Assembly: GCF_045287255.1 (NCBI RefSeq)
Contig: NZ_CP137142.1
Span: forward strand, 1,240,001-1,304,000
Reading direction: 5' to 3'
Length of the DNA: 64,000 nt
DNA from: Henriciella sp045287255
GTDB lineage: Bacteria; Pseudomonadota; Alphaproteobacteria; Caulobacterales; Hyphomonadaceae
The stretch's first letter is position 1. Each line of letters starts with the position of its first letter. Positions 63,737 through 64,000 of the stretch are shown in pieces. Under the pieces are notes generated by a model. The model had not been told where the DNA came from, did no database searches, and worked only from the letters and a program-made list of their open reading frames with translations. Position numbers and translations under genes: made by a program.

Positions 63737-63838
63737 ACGGGTCTCCTTAACGTCGAATTGGGTTTACGGAAATGCCTAAAGACATCGAGTGCCTCTCACT
63801 AAACGCAGGCAGGACAGGCGAAAGTTATACGATCTTGG

Positions 63839-64000
63839 CTAGGAGTTCGTGGGCTCAGGCCATTTATCTGCGAGCTCGGCATACTGTCCGCCATGGTAAA
63901 CGAGAGGCCGTGCGTTTTGGTTGTGAACCAGGCGTTGGACTTCACCAAGATAGATTACGTGATCACCTGCGGCATGCCGATCATAGATTGAGCACTCGAG
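63839..64000 (-). CDS. Flavin reductase-like (FMN-binding split-barrel) protein, C-terminal part (partial)
   Basis: The gene enters from the right edge; the last 53 residues are in frame to a TAG at 63841-63839. The stretch AGDHVIYLGEVQRL, then RPLVYHGGQYAEL, is typical of the C-terminal strand pair of flavin reductase/flavin-dependent monooxygenase reductase components (HpaC-like; GDHxIxxGEV). The rest lies outside the window. Confidence 0.85.
   Translation of the reverse strand, partial: LECSIYDRHAAGDHVIYLGEVQRLVHNQNARPLVYHGGQYAELADKWPEPTNS

Overview
The window is ordinary-looking chromosomal DNA of an alphaproteobacterium. I see no tRNA, rRNA, insertion sequence, phage or CRISPR. Evidence for the class: type III pantothenate kinase beside RNase J, DUF1467, a split MetH behind an ArsR-methyltransferase fusion, Coq4, HspQ, ATP12, SdhE beside Mfd, the lptD-surA-pdxA-rsmA order, and PyrB followed by a metal-site-less dihydroorotase homologue. 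A PopA-like protein (two receiver-like domains plus a GGDEF domain that lost GGDEF but kept RxxD) points towards Caulobacterales/Hyphomonadaceae-like bacteria. This placement is inference, not a computed result.

Layout. 1-3.5 kb: end of birA, then coaX, rnj, methylmalonyl-CoA epimerase and a DUF1467 protein (+). 3.5-10.5 kb: a minus-strand methionine operon (ArsR-methyltransferase, metF, metH N-half, gamma-glutamylcyclotransferase-like, PNPOx-like, metH C-half, VOC protein). 10.6-13.4 kb: mlaA-mlaC (+), then a histidine phosphatase and coq4 (-). 13.5-15.5 kb: glnB-glnA with a clear terminator. 15.5-17.1 kb: phenylalanine hydroxylase and, divergently, maleylacetoacetate isomerase. 17.1-32.7 kb: hspQ (-), then ppx-rlmE-prepilin peptidase and a complete type II secretion operon gspC-N, which runs through four-base overlaps into an orphan lipoprotein, a minimal RNase E/G-like protein and yacG. 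32.7-36 kb: a small membrane protein, a biotin-dependent carboxylase alpha subunit and two hotdog thioesterases. 36-41.5 kb: a more accessory-looking stretch with a flavin monooxygenase, an M23 lipoprotein, an orphan lipoprotein, a TetR regulator, an esterase and a quinone-oxidoreductase-like protein. 41.5-51.4 kb: carA divergent from yqeY, aldose epimerase, the envelope/ribosome cluster lptD-surA-pdxA-rsmA, and plsY-dprA. 51.5-54.4 kb: a TetR gene set against pyrB-pyrX. 54.4-64 kb: HAD phosphatase, atp12, sdhE, mfd, the PopA-like protein, an AMACR-family CoA protein, a histidine phosphatase, a DUF374 acyltransferase and the end of a flavin reductase gene.

How it fits together. The methionine operon makes methyl-THF (MetF) and uses it with B12 to remethylate homocysteine (two-part MetH); the ArsR fusion probably senses the cycle through an operator placed inside its own promoter. 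The secretion genes form one tightly coupled transcription and translation unit. Gene packing is extreme: most same-strand neighbours overlap by 1-4 bases, and four convergent pairs share interlocked stop codons. No gene-free stretch exceeds 300 bases.
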